Shown here one piece after another: positions 42,454 through 54,700 of a stretch of DNA of 64,000 nucleotides (within the stretch, counting starts at the first letter, position 1; each line of letters starts with the position of its first letter). The stretch lies in assembly GCA_045535235.1 (NCBI GenBank), contig JAZSLG010000071.1:6985-70984 (forward strand), given 5' to 3'. Position numbers and translations under genes: made by a program. The notes beneath the pieces were generated by a model. It did no database searches. It saw only the letters and a program-made list of their open reading frames with translations, and was not told where the DNA came from. Source of the DNA: Stercoripulliclostridium_A sp045535235 (lineage in GTDB: Bacteria > Bacillota > Clostridia > Christensenellales > DTU072).

Positions 42454-45400
42454 ATGACGGAAAGTGTAATGATGCCGGTTAGAAAAATAAAAATTAACAA
42501 ATTAGTTACCATTCTTTTTGCTCTACTGATTACTTTATCGGTGGTTGCTTGTTTAACTTTTGCTTCTTTTGGAGGAGGGGAGGTCGCTCTTGCTGCGAAC
42601 GATAGTACCGGTTCCTCTGTGAATAACGCAACTATTAGCGGTTACGACCAAATGGTTGAGACCGGCGCAAGCATTACGCTAAACGCAAACGCTGTGGAAA
42701 CTGCCTACGCTCCCGACCTAGCCATTGCGGTTGCCGAGGCAAGAATGGAGTCGGTAATCACTCTTAGCGGGGACTTGTGGAAGGCGGTTCAAAGCGGAAG
42801 AATAACCGCCACGTTGTATGCAAATGGATTTAACACTTACACGACCGTAAAGGGAACGGCTGGACAAAAGGAAGCCGGTTACGTCGTAAAAGGCGCTCTT
42901 AGTGGTAGTGGAAAGTTCTCCACGGCAAATACTACCTACGAGGATAAAGCTCTAACGGAAAAAACTTTACTTAACGCCGAAGACGGTAATCAAATTATAA
43001 TCGAATACTATGCCACTCACACCGCGATAGACTCCAAGAACACCCTTGGCGAGTTGATAGCAGAGTCTAGCGTAGAAGGAGAGATGGAATTTGTTCTAGC
43101 GCTGGAGTTTGAGGAAGTTGTAGTAACCATAGCTTCTTCCGCCGGTGGTGTAGTAAAGGATGCAAAAGATGAAAGCATAGACTATACCGCGGGTGAAAAG
43201 CAAATATCGTTTGGCTTTGGAGATAGTATTAAATTTACTGCTATTCCCGATGACGGCAACTACTTTATGGGTTGGAAAAATCTATCCGCTAGCGAAAACC
43301 TCCCCGGTACCGTTTTAGACTTTGGCTATGCCGTAGATATTCCTAGTGGAGAAAGTCCTGCTTATAGCGCACAATTCCAACAAATAACCGTTGCGAAACA
43401 AGACGAATACATTTATTCCGGTACACCCACTGGTCCCGTAGTAAGGGCCGCTGCTTATACGGGCGTTTACTATTTGTCGCACAACTATACCGGAACTACC
43501 GTTTCTGGCGAGACGGTTGATTTCAAGTCCGAAGGCGCCCAAGATATCGTTTCCGCACCTATTCGTGCCGGTTCGTTTAATTATACTTGTGAGTTCTACT
43601 ATCGCGTTTCGGTAGAAGGCGGTTATACCAAGGGAGAACGCATCGGCGGTGTTTCTATTGACTTTGAAATTAAGAAAAATACCCCGATTGTGACGCGTGG
43701 CGAGGATAATGCAAGCAGTGTTACTCTTAGCTTTGGCGACAACTTGGACGACCTCGATTTGTCCTATTCGGCAACCAACTCCATTGATACGTTGGTACGT
43801 TTGAGTGGTGTTTTGGAGGTCTATCTCGGAGAGGAAAAAGTAGACGTTAGCAAGCTTTTGCCAATGAGTGAAAGCGGTACCGATTACACTTTGCGTTTTA
43901 CTCCTACCGACCTTAATAACTACAACGTTTTGAATACCCCCTTTAAGATTTATGTTAAAGACGATATAGCTGGTTCGGGAACGAATATTGAAGAAGGAAA
44001 AAGAGATTATACAATCAGCAAGCAAATCGCTACCGCAACCGACGTTCAAGAGGGAGTACAAACAAACTTTGCAAGTCTTACCGTGCCGGAAGGCGGGGAG
44101 TTAATCAAAGTTTCGTTGCGTGCTAACATGAAAGATGAAAGTGGACAATTCTTCTTTATCGGTTGGAGAATAGGTCTTTCACGCGACGGCTCGTTTAGCG
44201 AGAACTCTTACGATTATACCTATTTGAACTCGGGTAAAGTTAACCGTGGCGCAGATGGAGCGATAGAGTCTATAAGCGGTCTAGAATACGACTATTACCT
44301 ACCGCACTATTCCAATTTAACCGATGCAGAAATGGCAAAATATACGCACGCTATTTTCCAAGCGGTCTTTATTATGGACACCACTTGTAGCGCAAATACC
44401 ATAAACAAGCCTTACGTTGGTTCTCCTTCCTATACTACTCCTACTTTTATACCTGAATCGGCTTATTATTCGTTTGGACACAGCACGCCTTTATATTACT
44501 ATGCCGACAACAAAGACGTTGGTGTTACGGGTGCGCCATCCGCAATAGGTGAGCATGAGTTAAGGTACAACATTATCAACCATGCGGTTGACGATACCAT
44601 AGTAGACGTAAGAGTTATTAAATACAACATAACTATTGGTGTATTGGTCGCTGAAATAGACGAGCGCAATTCCATTGTTAACGGTGGCTACGATAAGAGT
44701 AGCGGTTGGGCAAGACAAATGTATTACAATTTGAAAGTTGACGGACTACTTAGCAAGGGTGCGGAAGCTTACTACTATTCTACCGATAACGGTGAAAACT
44801 GGACTAAGATTGTAGGTACGATTGCTGATTCTACCGGATGTAACCTTTCTTTCGTCACCCCCGAAGTGGTTAACGATACCCAAGTACGCAGTTACATATT
44901 TATTGCTACCCACGAAACGAACGGTATGTCCACTATTTTGGGTGGAAAAGAATATAAAGTAGTTGCTGGTGTAGCTACTCATACTCTTGCCAAAATAGAT
45001 ACCGTTAATCCCTCTCTCACCTATGTGACGGAAACCACAGGTCTAAACGGTGCTTGGACCTCTTCTGCCGTTGAATATTCTGCTTTAGCAAATTATGGTG
45101 GAAGCGGTGCCGTTATGGAGGTATGTTACGTTAACAAGTCTAGCACCTTCGTAATGGTTGATAGTAATATATCCATTAAAAAAGGTGACGAACAAATCAA
45201 TACGTCGAATGAAGCCGTAAACTTTAGTATTAACACTCAATATAGCGGTAACGTTAAAATTAGAATTAGAACGGGTACGGGATTAACTTTTGAAGTAGGC
45301 AACCTTTACGAAGTTAACATTGATATGACTCCTCCCGTTTTTAGTCCCTTTGAAAAGGACCACGTTGCTACTACCGCACAAGGTTGGATTGGTGAAAATA

Positions 45401-48400
45401 CTCAAGTAACCTTTACTATCACTAACGAGGGTGGTTCACCCCTTGTTAAGCCCACGGCTAAAGACAATAAAGGCAACACCGTGGATGTTGTTTCTGTTGG
45501 CGGCGGAAAGTATATGATAGTACTAAGCAACTCTCTCGAATACGTAATAGTTGCTTGTGACGAAGCCGGTAACACAAGACAAGCAACTATACAAGAAAAA
45601 ATAGACGTCGAAGACGTTGTTTATACCTTTGACGAAGAAAGCTTTCTTGGAAGTGAAATAGTCGAAGAAGGCGAAGAAAGATGGGCCAAAAACGGATCCA
45701 AGGTCATTTTGAACGTTAATATGGGTGCAAGTGGCGCAAGACTACGTTGCTCTGTCGATAACGGCTCATATCAACCCGTAACCGAATTTACCGGTGGTGA
45801 AATTGGAGCTATTACCAAAAGTGTTACCTTGGAGTATGAAATTCCTTATTCAGCTAGCGCTAAAACTTACGCATTCCAAATTGAAACGGGAACGGGTGAA
45901 ATTATAAACGTACCTTTTGGTGAAGTAAAATTCGATATTGAAGCACCGGTATTTACCCTTTTGACCGATTTGAGTTCGTATCAAGGAGCGAGATGGACCT
46001 CAACCGCTATTAACGCAGAGTTTACTGCAGTTGACGACCAAGGAGCTATTAATTCCGGTATCGCCGAGGACGGCGTTAGCGTAGATAACGGTGGAAGTAT
46101 TGATCACCAAGATGGCAAGTACGTACTCAAGATTGATAAATGTACCGAGTTTACCATAACGATAAAAGACCGTGCAGGTAACTTTATCGAAGTGATAATC
46201 CAAGCAAACGTAGATACCGTTTCTCCCACCATGACCCTTAAGGCTTATATTGGTGGCGGTAATCCTAACGACGTGGAAGAAGAGGTAGACGAGCCCTACG
46301 AGGATGAAAACAGCAATGGTATATACGACGAAGGGGAAGCCTTTACCGATAAAAATAATAACGGAAAAAGAGACACCGCCGAAGATTTTGAGGAGTATGA
46401 CTTTGAAAATTGGATAACCAAAGAAAAGTATTCTGAGCCTTGGCTAAGATTGGAGTTTACCATTAATCTTACCGCATCCGGCTCCAAGCTAGAGTACTCC
46501 AACGACAACGGCAACACTTGGAAAGCATTAACTCCCACTTATACTCCTCCTAAGGACAAGATAGAAAGTACCATTTCAGCTCGTACTTATATTAAAGATG
46601 AGCAAAACAAGAAATATATGTTCCGTTTGGCAACGGGCTCCGGCAAATACGTATTGTACGAGTCCGGAAAAGAGCTATTCGTCAAGATTGACTCTACGGC
46701 TCCCTCTCTTCGTTCCGAAACCTTTAGGGTAGGCAATAACGCCAACTTTGACCTAAAGAACGTATGGGTAAACCAAGACGGACAATACAGAATAATGCTA
46801 CAAGACAGTTTGACCGGCTCCGGTGTAAACGTCAGTAGCGTCGTTCTAAAAGAATATCCTCTTGATGCTAGTGACGAGGCTATCTTAAAGAATGAAATTA
46901 CCGCGATAGATAACACAATGAGTCAATCGGGCGACTATTTCATTTTTAACATGACGGAAGCAAAGAAATATCGTTTGTTCTTTAGTGATATGGCAGGAAA
47001 CGTATACAAAGGCGATATTTTCATTCCCCATATCGATAAGACCGAAGGCTTTAGTTTAACCATAAAAGCAAGTAAATACAATAGCTCCGGAATTGGTAAC
47101 GAGCTAACTGCTAACGATTGGTTAAACGCTAACGATTACGTTCTTTTCATAGGAACGCCCACGTTTAGTAACGGTAGTGGTTTTGGCCCCAGCGGTGGTG
47201 AAATGCAATTCTCCATAGACGGTGGCGTTACCTATCAAAGTGCTAGGACGATAAACGGAGACGAAGTATCGGTAATCAAAAACTTTGCAAACCAATACGA
47301 AATGACGGTTAGAGCCGAGCAATACTATACCTACAAATTTAGGCTAGTAACCGGTGCGGGAGTAGAGTACGTTTACAATACCGAGTTTACCGTTCGCAAG
47401 GACAACACGTCTCCCCAAGTTTCCTCCACGCTCACCTATCAAACCGGTGGCGAGTATCTTGGAGAGTGGACCACTAAGAATTTGCGCTTCACAGTGAGCG
47501 TAACCGTAGGTGCTTCGGGCGGAACGTTGTATTACGGTATTGGCGAAACTGCCGATAGTGCAACTTGGACGGCAATAGAAGAGCTACCCAAAAACGCGGG
47601 TTATATTAATCCAATAGCTTACGATTTGGTAAGCTCCACTAACGGAAACTATTTCTTCAAAGTGGAAAGCGGACGCCCCAACGTATCCGTCGTTACTTTG
47701 GACGCACACGTAGTAAAACTTGATAATACTGCTATCGCAGTTGAATCCGTTGCTACAAGAGTGGAGGATGGCATAGCGGTAACCAGTGGTAGTTGGGTTG
47801 ACGGAGATACCGATATGTATCCTAACGTTATAACGATAGGCGAAAGCGGAGTATCTGCAGTATACGTTAAGAGTAACGCCGGCTCCGGTTACGGCGAATA
47901 CGTGGAAGTAACCTCGGCTAATTATATAATCGAACTAAGGGAAAACACCACTTCCTTAATCGCTTACGTATTCAAAGTAGTATCTCAAAGCGGTATGGAA
48001 GCCGAAACCGAGGAATTCGTTATTGGTTACGATAACGTTTCACCCGAGTTTAGCTACAACTTGGGTGGTAGTAAACTCCCCGTAGGAAACCTCTATCAAG
48101 ACTGGTATATTAGCGATATTCAAATATCGGTTATGATGGCAAACGCCGTAAATTCCGGTTATCAAATTTACTATTCCTATAGGGATAACGTAGAGAACGC
48201 CCTTTCTTCCGATTGGATAGCCGTTCAAGATAGCTTTATTCTTACCGATAACGCCGTTCAAGGCGGACTAGACCGTTACTATACAATAAAAGCGGTTTCC
48301 GGTAGCGGTAAGGAAGTAGTAAAAGACGAGGTATATCTACCAATAGATACCTACTTGTACGAAGCAAGCGTAAATTGCTTTGTTGGCGATAAAAAGAGCG

Positions 48401-51400
48401 ATGGTGCTCACGAATACGCCGAAGTTACCGGCACTGGTGAGTACAATAGGGGAAGTAGCGTAACGCTAGCGATAACTCCTAACGCTACTTACGTATTTAA
48501 GTCCATAACGGAAATAGTGGGTGAGGATGCTCCCAATATAATATTCGACTCCGCTTACGACGCTACTGCAACGGCAACGGAAAGCAGAGTTTACGTAATT
48601 GGCTCCAAAGACGTTACTTTGGAAGTCACGTTCTACAAAGAGGTTAACGTAGAGTACGGTGTTGACGTAGTAGAAGGTGTGGAAGTAGATGCAAGCGCAT
48701 TATTGCGTCAAAGTCTACAATCGGGCGAGATAAAAGAAGTTCCCGTCAAAGCAACGGAAGACGACTTTGATGCCTTCTTTATTCCCCTTTACGATATTAT
48801 TGCTATTACCTACGAAAAAGATGGTGAAGTTTTCAATAGGGCAAATGCGATTAAGGAAATGGGAGAATACGAAATTAACGTTGCAAGCGTTAATGAAAAC
48901 TATGTGATAGTAAACGGTACTCAAAGAATGGTAGTCGTTTACTTTGAAAACAACGGAACGATAATAGACCCCTACTTGGTATACGATCTTAACGACTTCT
49001 ATTATATAGACGAATATATGCACTACGAAACTGGCTACGACGTACTCGATCCTAGGGCGTATATAATGGAAAATTTACCGGAGAACGAAAGGATAGATAG
49101 AAGAAACGCTTACTTTAAGCAAGTTGCCGACATAGTGTTAACTGCATCCTTTGTTCCCAACGGAGACGTAGGAGAGGGATATACCAACGAGTTTAGCGGA
49201 AGCTACGATGGCAACGGTTATACCATTAGTTATAATCCCAATTCCGCTTTCGTAACTAAAGGAGACTTCGGTTTGTTCCTCAATATTAGCGGTGGCGCAT
49301 CCATTACTAATTTGGGCGTAAGATACAACGTCAGCGTGGAAAATGCTAACGGTGCAAACGTAGGTTTGCTAGTAGCTAACGCGACTACCGGCGGTATCTC
49401 CTCCGTTTACGTAATAGGTAACGTCTACGTTGCTAATAGCAAGAACGTTCAAGTCGGTGGGTTTGCAGGTAGCCTTCAAGCAGGAAGCTTAATATCCGAA
49501 TCTTTTGCCGACGTTACGATTTCCGTTGGCAACTCAGGCGGATACTTTGGTGGTTTCGTTGGCTATGCTAACGCATCCTATACCGCAAACGTATATACCA
49601 TATCGAGAATAACCCTAAGTAACTGTGAAAAATATTCCGTAACAGCTCCTTCGGGTACCGAATTTGCCTATGCAGGTGCAGTTCTTGGTTACATAGAGAA
49701 TTTGGAGGGCGCAGGTAATCCCCCAAAACAAGGTAACGAAAGCTACTACCTTGATAGCAATATTAGTTACGACGGCTCCATTGAAAAAGGTTTGTCACTC
49801 GGTAACCGCAATACGTTTGGACAATACAATAGTTTGAGACACGCGGGCGCGAATATTGATATGTTTGCAAGTAACGACGAAACCTCGGCTAGCGGTGTAA
49901 AGATTATTGAGCTTGCTCACAAGACGTTAACCGTAAAACAACTTGTCAATATTAGGATTGTCGAAATTAAAGCTAATGCAAACATGGAAGGCGATGGTAC
50001 TACCGATAGTCCTTTCTTGGTAGACTCACAAGAAAAATTGGCATACGTAGAAACCTTCCCATGGGCGGTATTTAAGCAAACTGCCGATATCACTCTTAAC
50101 GAAGAGCAAGGAGCAGTAGTATTTGCGGATAATATACCCTTCGTTGGAGTATACGACGGAGATAATCACGTTATAGTAGGCGCTTCCGTAGAAAGTTCCA
50201 CTGCAGTATACGGCGGAATTTTTGGTGTAGTAAGCGGAACGATAAAGAACCTTAAAGTTATTAACGTCGCATTCAATTACGGCGGAGATAACGAGCTTTA
50301 TGCCGGTGGCTTGGTAGGTGTTTTGGAAGGCGGTTCTATCCAAAACGTGGTTGTAACCGGTACTTTGGAAATAAATAGTTCTGCAAAAGTAATCTATGCA
50401 GGCGGTTTGGTCGGCGTTATGATAGACGGTAACGTGGATAATTCCATTAGTATGGTAAACGTAACCGCACACGGTGTAAACGTTGTAATTGGTGGCGTAG
50501 TTGCCCAAGTACAAGGAAAGGCTTACTTACAAAACGTGGTCAACCTTTCGGCAATAAGCACGCGTTACGAAGAAAAAGCCAACGTAGGGTCTACGCTAGG
50601 CTCGGCAAATAGTAACGAAGCAGTACTCCAAAGCGTATATCACTTGGTACAAAACGCCTATGCGAACGATAAGATAATTTCTTCCGCAATAGGTTACGAT
50701 AGCGGTGCAACGCAAGAAGACGTCGTTGCCAAGACCTATCAAGGAATAATGGAAACCGTAGTATCTATCGGCGTAGTTCAAGAGGTAGTTGGTACGCTCT
50801 ATCCCTTTGAGGGTAAGGGTACCAAATTAGACCCCTTCCAAATTGATAGTTACGCTAAGTTAGAGCTGGTAGGTAACTATATGTACGCAAGCTTTATACT
50901 AACCGATAACGTCGTAATTGGCGACTGGAACGACGACGGTAAGCTAGACTTTGCAGACGACTACGATTACGACTATGAGGTAATTGGCAAGGGCGCAACC
51001 TTTACCGGTTCGTTTGACGGCGACGGTTATTCCATTATTGGATTAAGCGATAGCTTGTTTGCAGTAAATGCCGGTGCAATAAGCGACTTAACGCTAAACC
51101 TTAATTATAAGATATACGCGAGCGAGAACGATATTCCCGAGGAGGACAAAGTATACGATGCTACTACCGGTAAAGAGTATACCTCCTCCAAAGTAGCAAG
51201 GATGGGCGAAGAAATATTGTTCGGCGCACTCGCTAAGGTAAATACCGCAAGTGGTAGTCTAATCCGCCTATCGGTATCGGGTGATATCTACGTTCGTACT
51301 AAGGGCAATACCAAAGTGACGCTTGGCGGTTTGGTAGGCTTAGATATGGGCGGACAAATAGCAGCATCACGCGTTAGTGCAAATCTATCCGTTCGCGCTA

Positions 51401-51648
51401 ACCAAATGGTAGTTGGCGGTATCGTTGGCGAAATCAAGTACGGCGACCGCGCTCTTGTACAAATTGCTACCAACCGTATATTGATTGATAGTGGTATTGA
51501 TTTGGGCGGTGGCGTAGTAATAGCCGGTGCATTCGTGGGAAGAATAGGGGTAAGCAGTAGTTACCTACCCTCCTACGGAACGGCTACCGAGGTAATAATA
51601 AACGGAGTATCACAAGGCAATACCTGCTACGTTGGACTCTCCAAGTAA
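42454..51648 (+). CDS. Giant secreted Ig-like/GLUG surface protein (3,064 residues)
   Basis: The start may be ATG 42454, but ATG 42472 has a better ribosome site (GGAAAG, 7 bases away). A signal peptide ends near ALAAND. Residues about 210-700 resemble InlB-like and MBG-like surface domains (YFMGWKN, FFFIGWRIG). About 800-2,000 are tandem Ig-like repeats, each closing with variants of FRLATGSGK and an IDxTxPxxxS linker. A Ca-loop lies at about 1284-1310 (DENSNGIYDEGEAFTD). From about 2170, three blocks begin GDGTTDSPF or GKGTKLDPF and carry GLUG-type beta-helix motifs (GGLVGVLEGGSIQNV), with a dockerin-like DWNDDGKLDFAD near 2825. No LPXTG or membrane anchor is seen at the C-terminus. It is probably an adhesin or surface-layer-like fibre. 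Confidence 0.85.
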   Translation: MTESVMMPVRKIKINKLVTILFALLITLSVVACLTFASFGGGEVALAANDSTGSSVNNATISGYDQMVETGASITLNANAVETAYAPDLAIAVAEARMESVITLSGDLWKAVQSGRITATLYANGFNTYTTVKGTAGQKEAGYVVKGALSGSGKFSTANTTYEDKALTEKTLLNAEDGNQIIIEYYATHTAIDSKNTLGELIAESSVEGEMEFVLALEFEEVVVTIASSAGGVVKDAKDESIDYTAGEKQISFGFGDSIKFTAIPDDGNYFMGWKNLSASENLPGTVLDFGYAVDIPSGESPAYSAQFQQITVAKQDEYIYSGTPTGPVVRAAAYTGVYYLSHNYTGTTVSGETVDFKSEGAQDIVSAPIRAGSFNYTCEFYYRVSVEGGYTKGERIGGVSIDFEIKKNTPIVTRGEDNASSVTLSFGDNLDDLDLSYSATNSIDTLVRLSGVLEVYLGEEKVDVSKLLPMSESGTDYTLRFTPTDLNNYNVLNTPFKIYVKDDIAGSGTNIEEGKRDYTISKQIATATDVQEGVQTNFASLTVPEGGELIKVSLRANMKDESGQFFFIGWRIGLSRDGSFSENSYDYTYLNSGKVNRGADGAIESISGLEYDYYLPHYSNLTDAEMAKYTHAIFQAVFIMDTTCSANTINKPYVGSPSYTTPTFIPESAYYSFGHSTPLYYYADNKDVGVTGAPSAIGEHELRYNIINHAVDDTIVDVRVIKYNITIGVLVAEIDERNSIVNGGYDKSSGWARQMYYNLKVDGLLSKGAEAYYYSTDNGENWTKIVGTIADSTGCNLSFVTPEVVNDTQVRSYIFIATHETNGMSTILGGKEYKVVAGVATHTLAKIDTVNPSLTYVTETTGLNGAWTSSAVEYSALANYGGSGAVMEVCYVNKSSTFVMVDSNISIKKGDEQINTSNEAVNFSINTQYSGNVKIRIRTGTGLTFEVGNLYEVNIDMTPPVFSPFEKDHVATTAQGWIGENTQVTFTITNEGGSPLVKPTAKDNKGNTVDVVSVGGGKYMIVLSNSLEYVIVACDEAGNTRQATIQEKIDVEDVVYTFDEESFLGSEIVEEGEERWAKNGSKVILNVNMGASGARLRCSVDNGSYQPVTEFTGGEIGAITKSVTLEYEIPYSASAKTYAFQIETGTGEIINVPFGEVKFDIEAPVFTLLTDLSSYQGARWTSTAINAEFTAVDDQGAINSGIAEDGVSVDNGGSIDHQDGKYVLKIDKCTEFTITIKDRAGNFIEVIIQANVDTVSPTMTLKAYIGGGNPNDVEEEVDEPYEDENSNGIYDEGEAFTDKNNNGKRDTAEDFEEYDFENWITKEKYSEPWLRLEFTINLTASGSKLEYSNDNGNTWKALTPTYTPPKDKIESTISARTYIKDEQNKKYMFRLATGSGKYVLYESGKELFVKIDSTAPSLRSETFRVGNNANFDLKNVWVNQDGQYRIMLQDSLTGSGVNVSSVVLKEYPLDASDEAILKNEITAIDNTMSQSGDYFIFNMTEAKKYRLFFSDMAGNVYKGDIFIPHIDKTEGFSLTIKASKYNSSGIGNELTANDWLNANDYVLFIGTPTFSNGSGFGPSGGEMQFSIDGGVTYQSARTINGDEVSVIKNFANQYEMTVRAEQYYTYKFRLVTGAGVEYVYNTEFTVRKDNTSPQVSSTLTYQTGGEYLGEWTTKNLRFTVSVTVGASGGTLYYGIGETADSATWTAIEELPKNAGYINPIAYDLVSSTNGNYFFKVESGRPNVSVVTLDAHVVKLDNTAIAVESVATRVEDGIAVTSGSWVDGDTDMYPNVITIGESGVSAVYVKSNAGSGYGEYVEVTSANYIIELRENTTSLIAYVFKVVSQSGMEAETEEFVIGYDNVSPEFSYNLGGSKLPVGNLYQDWYISDIQISVMMANAVNSGYQIYYSYRDNVENALSSDWIAVQDSFILTDNAVQGGLDRYYTIKAVSGSGKEVVKDEVYLPIDTYLYEASVNCFVGDKKSDGAHEYAEVTGTGEYNRGSSVTLAITPNATYVFKSITEIVGEDAPNIIFDSAYDATATATESRVYVIGSKDVTLEVTFYKEVNVEYGVDVVEGVEVDASALLRQSLQSGEIKEVPVKATEDDFDAFFIPLYDIIAITYEKDGEVFNRANAIKEMGEYEINVASVNENYVIVNGTQRMVVVYFENNGTIIDPYLVYDLNDFYYIDEYMHYETGYDVLDPRAYIMENLPENERIDRRNAYFKQVADIVLTASFVPNGDVGEGYTNEFSGSYDGNGYTISYNPNSAFVTKGDFGLFLNISGGASITNLGVRYNVSVENANGANVGLLVANATTGGISSVYVIGNVYVANSKNVQVGGFAGSLQAGSLISESFADVTISVGNSGGYFGGFVGYANASYTANVYTISRITLSNCEKYSVTAPSGTEFAYAGAVLGYIENLEGAGNPPKQGNESYYLDSNISYDGSIEKGLSLGNRNTFGQYNSLRHAGANIDMFASNDETSASGVKIIELAHKTLTVKQLVNIRIVEIKANANMEGDGTTDSPFLVDSQEKLAYVETFPWAVFKQTADITLNEEQGAVVFADNIPFVGVYDGDNHVIVGASVESSTAVYGGIFGVVSGTIKNLKVINVAFNYGGDNELYAGGLVGVLEGGSIQNVVVTGTLEINSSAKVIYAGGLVGVMIDGNVDNSISMVNVTAHGVNVVIGGVVAQVQGKAYLQNVVNLSAISTRYEEKANVGSTLGSANSNEAVLQSVYHLVQNAYANDKIISSAIGYDSGATQEDVVAKTYQGIMETVVSIGVVQEVVGTLYPFEGKGTKLDPFQIDSYAKLELVGNYMYASFILTDNVVIGDWNDDGKLDFADDYDYDYEVIGKGATFTGSFDGDGYSIIGLSDSLFAVNAGAISDLTLNLNYKIYASENDIPEEDKVYDATTGKEYTSSKVARMGEEILFGALAKVNTASGSLIRLSVSGDIYVRTKGNTKVTLGGLVGLDMGGQIAASRVSANLSVRANQMVVGGIVGEIKYGDRALVQIATNRILIDSGIDLGGGVVIAGAFVGRIGVSSSYLPSYGTATEVIINGVSQGNTCYVGLSK

Positions 51649-51753
51649 AAAGTAGTAAACGAAAACAAAGTGTTTAACACGAAAATAATAACCAAATAAC
51701 CAAAAACAAAAGAACAAAACAAGAAATATTGTAAACTCGTAGAGAGGTAAAAT

Positions 51754-54700
51754 ATGAACAAGCAGTTTGAACTAGTACCAATGGAAGTTAACGTAACTAA
51801 CGATACGGCGACCAAGAAAAAGTCACCGGCGCTAAAATTCCTAAAGTATGCAATAGTGGGGATAGCAGTTTTCCTTGCCTTTGTTATCCTATTCACCGTA
51901 GGGGCGGAAAAGATAAACCCTGCGGTAGATACCATTATGCAAAAAATGGGAATGGGCGAACAAATCGTAGCTAACTCTTCCCCCGTAGCTCATGCCTGGA
52001 CGTATGCTTGGACGAATCCGTACCCATCCAACGGCGCAAACAACGAAAACTACGTTGCGTCAACCAGTAGTTTTAGCTGGAGAGTACAAAACCAAGCTAA
52101 CACGTTGCGTCCTACCACTAATCACTCTGGGTGGAACTGGGGCGTTCGCGAAAAAAGTGGTAGCGGATATAGTATAGCTGATAACGGCCAAATTTCCTGC
52201 AATACAGGTAATGCTTTTAACGTTCAAACGATATTTTACGTTGATATTTACATTGACGACCTTGCAAGGGCAGCAATAGCTAACGGTCAAATTACCACTT
52301 GCTCGGTAAAACTTGCCGTTTCGGGCGTTGGAACTAAAAATGCTTACGACTACGGCATGCTTTACGGCACCTTCTTCATGTGCGCTTCGTACGAGGGCGA
52401 ATCAAGCGCCGCTTGGAATAAGATGGGTGCAAACAACGTGACTGCAACTGGAGATAAATTTGATTGTAAACTTAATAGTAGTGGTGGAGTGAATACGCTT
52501 GCAAATTACGATAGTGGCAGTAATTTGTCATTAACGTTAAATTCGCAAATGAAAAAGATAAGGTTTGGCCTTTACTACAATATGAATAAAACGGAAAGGG
52601 CGTGGTGGTACGTCTCTGACGCGGAATGTTTTGCACCTCCACCCACCATTTCCACCAACTTTACTACCGACTCGTATAAAAACGCTAAGCTTAGTTTTTC
52701 CGTTAATGGCGCAGGTGGACACATATATCCCGCGGTTGCCAATACTTTTGGTAAATCATCTACGGATGATAACCTTGATACCTGGTCAGCTACTGATGGC
52801 AAAACTTATACGAAAGTATCATTTGACTCTGCAAATCTTTACGGCGGTGTCGATATAGGTAACGTAATTGCAAAACCCGATCCGGGCTACTATTTTTCGG
52901 GGTGGAAGATAGTGTCGGGAGGGCTTAGTAGCTCACACGATAAACGGTCTACTACGTTAAACATTATAGACGGAGCGTACTTGAAAGGAAATACGGAGAC
53001 CAAGATAACGGCGTACTTTAGGAAACTGGATATAGTAGACGTAGACAGGGAATGGATCTACCTACAACTCTTAAAGTCTGACGGGACGTTGGAGTTGGAT
53101 ACTAACGGCAATCCTACGTTAGTTAGACAAGGCCCCTCAGTCGTAGTTCCTAGTGCTAATTCCGATACCGGTACCTCGGCTTCCTTCGTTTTAACGGGAG
53201 GCGTATACTCCGATACCGGCTCAACCTTTAGCTCTAGCCACGGTATGTATCAATCTGCCGACGGAGGTAAGACCTACAAGGATAACTTAAAACCCTATAA
53301 CGCCGGTCAATACAGACTTATAGTAGGCGTGTTCGTTTCGGGAACGGAGACGAGTACCAGTAAGGTGCTGGGTTACTATATTACGACGTTTGAAATTAAA
53401 GCAGTTAACGTAACTAATAACCCGGATAATAATCACACTGTAACCACGTCTGCGGATATCGAAAAGCGTGCCTATTCCGGTACTGCGTATACTCCCGTTC
53501 CAACCTACGTTGATATAGTAGTAAACGGACGTCCGTATAGAATGCTTAACTCTACGGATTATACAATTAATGCGTATGCAAACAACGTGAACGTTACTCG
53601 TGATCCACTTGGAGAGGCTATTAACGGTGCATACTTTACCTTTGGAGCAAAGGGTAACTTTACCGGCCAAAACGACGTTAAGTTTGGTATTGACCATCTT
53701 GATATAAGTAATTTTACTTATGAATCCGCCATGGCGACGGAAATACAACAAAACTACGGAGTCGTATATAACGGATACGAGCAAAGACCCGGTACCGGTG
53801 ACCAACTACACCAATACGGCGTTATTGCAATACGTATAACGGGTGACGTTTATCAAGCAGGCGATTTGAATGCGGGAAAGGAAACCAAGACTTTTACGAT
53901 TTATATTAGGACTGCCACCAACGCCTCTGCTTACAACGACGCTCTTTCAACCTATAAAGCGAGTGGCGGGCATTATTACATATACGATTACGAGTCCTTC
54001 GTTGATAAAAACAGTAACGGCGCATACGATTCGGGCGAAGAATTTACCGACCTTAACGGCAATGGTAAGTACGATACAGGTGCGGTAAATACTAATAAGG
54101 AATATTCGTCTTTAGTAATGCAAGACGAAGGTGGAAATTATCTTGGCGATAGTTATAGTTATTTCTATATTAAATACTTGGGCAACATTTTAATACCCGA
54201 CTTGGTATACGAGAATAACGTTGACGTTTGTACCTATTTGCCAAATTCATCGACCAATGAGGAAAATTGTGCTTACTTCAGTATCTTAATGGCACAAGAA
54301 TCTAGCAATATGAAAGGTGAACTCAAAGCATTCTTTAATATTGCCCCTCTTGACTTGAATAATTTACCTGATGGTAGTAGCGTAACCCTCATACCACAAA
54401 CGCTATCGCACGTTTATACCTCTGAATCAATCACGCCGATACCCGACGTGGTTCAAATAAAGGTATCCGGATTATATCCTTATTTGTATTCAGCAGGTGA
54501 CAATACCTACTCCAACAAGGAAACCCTTCCTATTACATATAGTATCGCGCGTGAGGAAGCTATAAGTGCGGGACTAGTGTACGAAGATGCTATCGACGTA
54601 AGCAAGACGGGCGTTGGCGGAGTACATAGCTTTAATGCATGGAACGCGTACTATAATGGTACTCTTCCTTCTCACTTTATCTATGAGAATAACGTAACCG

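Noticed and set aside
43315..44061. Long antisense frame inside the giant gene
   Set aside because: It mirrors a real, repeat-rich coding frame and has no ribosome site or recognisable domain. The same applies to the other antisense frames across the window.
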